Shown here: positions 5,862 through 7,205 of the stretch, piece after piece | Layout: every line of letters starts with the position of its first letter | Position numbering within the stretch: position 1 is the first letter of the stretch | Origin: Thermomicrobiaceae bacterium | GTDB lineage: Bacteria > Chloroflexota > Chloroflexia > Thermomicrobiales > Thermomicrobiaceae | NCBI GenBank assembly: GCA_007124395.1 | Contig: SLFF01000138.1 | Span: 1-7,205, forward strand | DNA length: 7,205 bases | Reading direction: 5' to 3' | The notes under the pieces: model-generated | Seen by the model: only the letters and a program-made list of their open reading frames with translations | Told to the model about the DNA's origin: nothing | Databases searched by the model: none | Made by a program: the position numbers and the translations under genes

Positions 5862-5900
5862 ATTAACGAAACAGGGGCAGGCTCCATGAGCCTGCCCCTG
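5862..5900 (-). terminator. Rho-independent terminator of the dihydrolipoyl dehydrogenase gene
   Basis: CAGGGGCAGGCTC (5872-5884) and GAGCCTGCCCCTG (5888-5900) form a perfect 13-bp, GC-rich stem with a three-base loop. Read on the minus strand it is followed by TTTCGTTAAT, a modest T-rich tail. It begins 12 bases after the stop codon of the minus-strand gene and should stop its transcript before the repeat locus. Confidence 0.85.
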
Positions 5901-5912
5901 ACGCACGAGGTT

Positions 5913-7205
5913 CTAAATGTGCAGCGCGCGCCCATCGACGGCGAGGGCTGCTTCGTGCATGACCTCGGAAATGGTCGGATGCGGATGCACGGCCAGGCCG
6001 ATCTCCCATGGGGTGGCTTCCAGCAGGGTTGCCAGCGCAGCCTCGGAAATCAGTTCCGTCGCATGTCCACCGATCATGTGAACACCGAGCAGATCATCAT
6101 TGTCAGCATCGGCGATCATCTTGATGAAGCCGTCCGATTCGCCTTCGATCATCGCCTTGCCGTTGGCGCGCAGCGGGAACTTGCCGACCTTCACGTTGTG
6201 GCCAGCTTCCTTGGCTGCCTGTTCGGACATGCCGATCGAGCCAATCTCCGGGTGGCAGTAGGTGCAGAGCGGCACCTGCAGCAGATTCATCGGTCGCGGG
6301 TTCTCACCGGCGATCTGTTCCACGGCGATCACGCCCCAGTGCATCGCAGTGTGAGCCAGCTGCATCTTGCCGTTGATATCACCGAAGGCGTAGATGCCGT
6401 CAACATTGGTCCGACAGAACTCGTCTGTCTTGATGAACTCGCCTTCGGTCTCGATACCGACCTCTTCAAGACCGATTCCCTCGATGTTGCCGGTACGGCC
6501 GGTGGCGACCATCAGCATATCCGCTTCGAGGACTTCTTCTTCCTTGCCCTCTGGCGCGATACGCATCGTGAGACCCTTTTTGGTGACTTTGATGTCGTCA
6601 GCAGTCGGGCGATAATCCGGAATGATCCGGATGCCTTCCTTGGTGAAGGTGCGGGCGAGGTGCTCGGATACTTCGTGGTCCTCGTTCGGCACAACACGAC
6701 CGACGAGCGTCACATCGCACCCAAACTCGTGGTAGATCGAGGCGAACTCGACACCAGTTGCACCGCCACCACGGATGATGACCTTCTTCGGCAGCTTGGT
6801 CGACCAGGTCGTATGATCGCTGTTGACCACCACATCGCCGTCGAACTCAACACCCTTGATCGGTCGTGGGCGCGAGCCAGTGTTGATCAGGATCGCTTTC
6901 GATGCCTTGACCTCGTCGGTACCACCATCGGTGAGATCAACGTGAACCGTCGTTTTGTCCTTCAGCTTGCCGGTGCCCTGGATGACATCGACACCGTTCT
7001 TTTTCATCAGGAACTGAACGCCCTTGAAGTTCTGGTTGACGATCTTTTCCGACCGCTTCACAGCCTTCGAGTAGTCAGCCTTGACGCCAGTTGTGGTGAC
7101 GCCGTACTCCTTGGCGTTCTGCACCAGCGTCAGAACCGCAGCACTCTTCAGCAGTGCCTTGGTCGGAATACAGCCCCAGTGAAGACAGGTTCCGCCGATC
7201 TTGTC
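5913..7205 (-). CDS. lpdA: Dihydrolipoyl dehydrogenase (E3), 5' end cut by window edge
   Basis: This flavoenzyme reoxidises the lipoyl groups of 2-oxoacid dehydrogenase or glycine cleavage complexes in the cytosol, passing electrons through a disulfide and FAD to NAD+. The frame is open to the window edge; the GTG at 7124 is internal because the preceding 27 codons include the redox motif GGTCLHWGCIPTK with both cysteines. Only the N-terminal FAD-binding strand is missing. Further motifs in order are TGSRPRPIKG, the NAD-fold fingerprint RGGGATGVEFA, ATGRTGNIEG and the second FAD contact TNVDGIYAFGDING. The C-terminal interface segment HPHPTISEVMHEAAL supplies the catalytic His-Glu pair. After the second NAD-fold strand (VTLVGRVVPNED) the usual acidic residue is absent and the loop looks about three residues short. 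A strong terminator follows. Confidence 0.95.
   Translation of the reverse strand, partial: DKIGGTCLHWGCIPTKALLKSAAVLTLVQNAKEYGVTTTGVKADYSKAVKRSEKIVNQNFKGVQFLMKKNGVDVIQGTGKLKDKTTVHVDLTDGGTDEVKASKAILINTGSRPRPIKGVEFDGDVVVNSDHTTWSTKLPKKVIIRGGGATGVEFASIYHEFGCDVTLVGRVVPNEDHEVSEHLARTFTKEGIRIIPDYRPTADDIKVTKKGLTMRIAPEGKEEEVLEADMLMVATGRTGNIEGIGLEEVGIETEGEFIKTDEFCRTNVDGIYAFGDINGKMQLAHTAMHWGVIAVEQIAGENPRPMNLLQVPLCTYCHPEIGSIGMSEQAAKEAGHNVKVGKFPLRANGKAMIEGESDGFIKMIADADNDDLLGVHMIGGHATELISEAALATLLEATPWEIGLAVHPHPTISEVMHEAALAVDGRALHI

Noticed and set aside
4846..5892. Shared nonamer GGAGCCTGC between the unit A loop and the minus strand of the dihydrolipoyl dehydrogenase terminator.
   Set aside because: Nine bases in GC-rich palindromic DNA can match by chance, and the flanks do not agree.
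5649..5906. 85-codon minus-strand frame between the transposase and the dihydrolipoyl dehydrogenase gene.
   Set aside because: It runs through the terminator hairpin and units D and E and shares the repeat-derived peptide, so it is a by-product of the repeats.

Overview
The window looks like chromosomal DNA of a moderately GC-rich, free-living bacterium. The gene styles recall Chloroflexota (Thermomicrobia-like): an ECF sigma factor with a zinc-free membrane anti-sigma partner, a CPH-type copper ATPase, and a dihydrolipoyl dehydrogenase with a GGGATGVE NAD fingerprint. That placement is an impression from sequence style, not from a search. Both ends cut through genes: the left edge removes the N-terminal part of a copper P-type ATPase, and the right edge removes the first residues of dihydrolipoyl dehydrogenase.

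Layout. Positions 3-2413 (plus strand) hold the copper ATPase (copB type), a hairpin terminator, a membrane-anchored YtkA/FixH-like protein, and a FlaR-like P-loop nucleotide kinase. Positions 2423-4691 (minus strand) form a compact operon transcribed as ECF sigma factor, then a large single-span anti-sigma-like protein (17-nt overlap), then a 96-residue three-helix membrane protein (24-nt gap). It converges on the kinase gene with only 9 bp between stop codons. Between the sigma gene and the repeats (4692-4829) I see nothing beyond a short imperfect palindrome.

Positions 4830-5860 are the most interesting part. A small HUH-type transposase of the REP-associated family (RAYT, TnpA_REP) sits inside an array of about five palindromic repeat units. 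Each full unit contains two REP-like hairpins in inverted orientation. Each hairpin has a GTAG foot, a 6-bp stem and a shared loop CTCCGT, and the units are separated by a conserved 24-nt linker, giving a 103-bp period. The stop codon of the transposase lies within the GTAG foot of the neighbouring hairpin. This is the layout of a BIME (paired inverted REPs) with its transposase, with a repeat family I do not recognise.

Positions 5862-7205 (minus strand) hold dihydrolipoyl dehydrogenase (E3 of 2-oxoacid dehydrogenase complexes) followed by a strong rho-independent terminator that separates it from the repeat locus.
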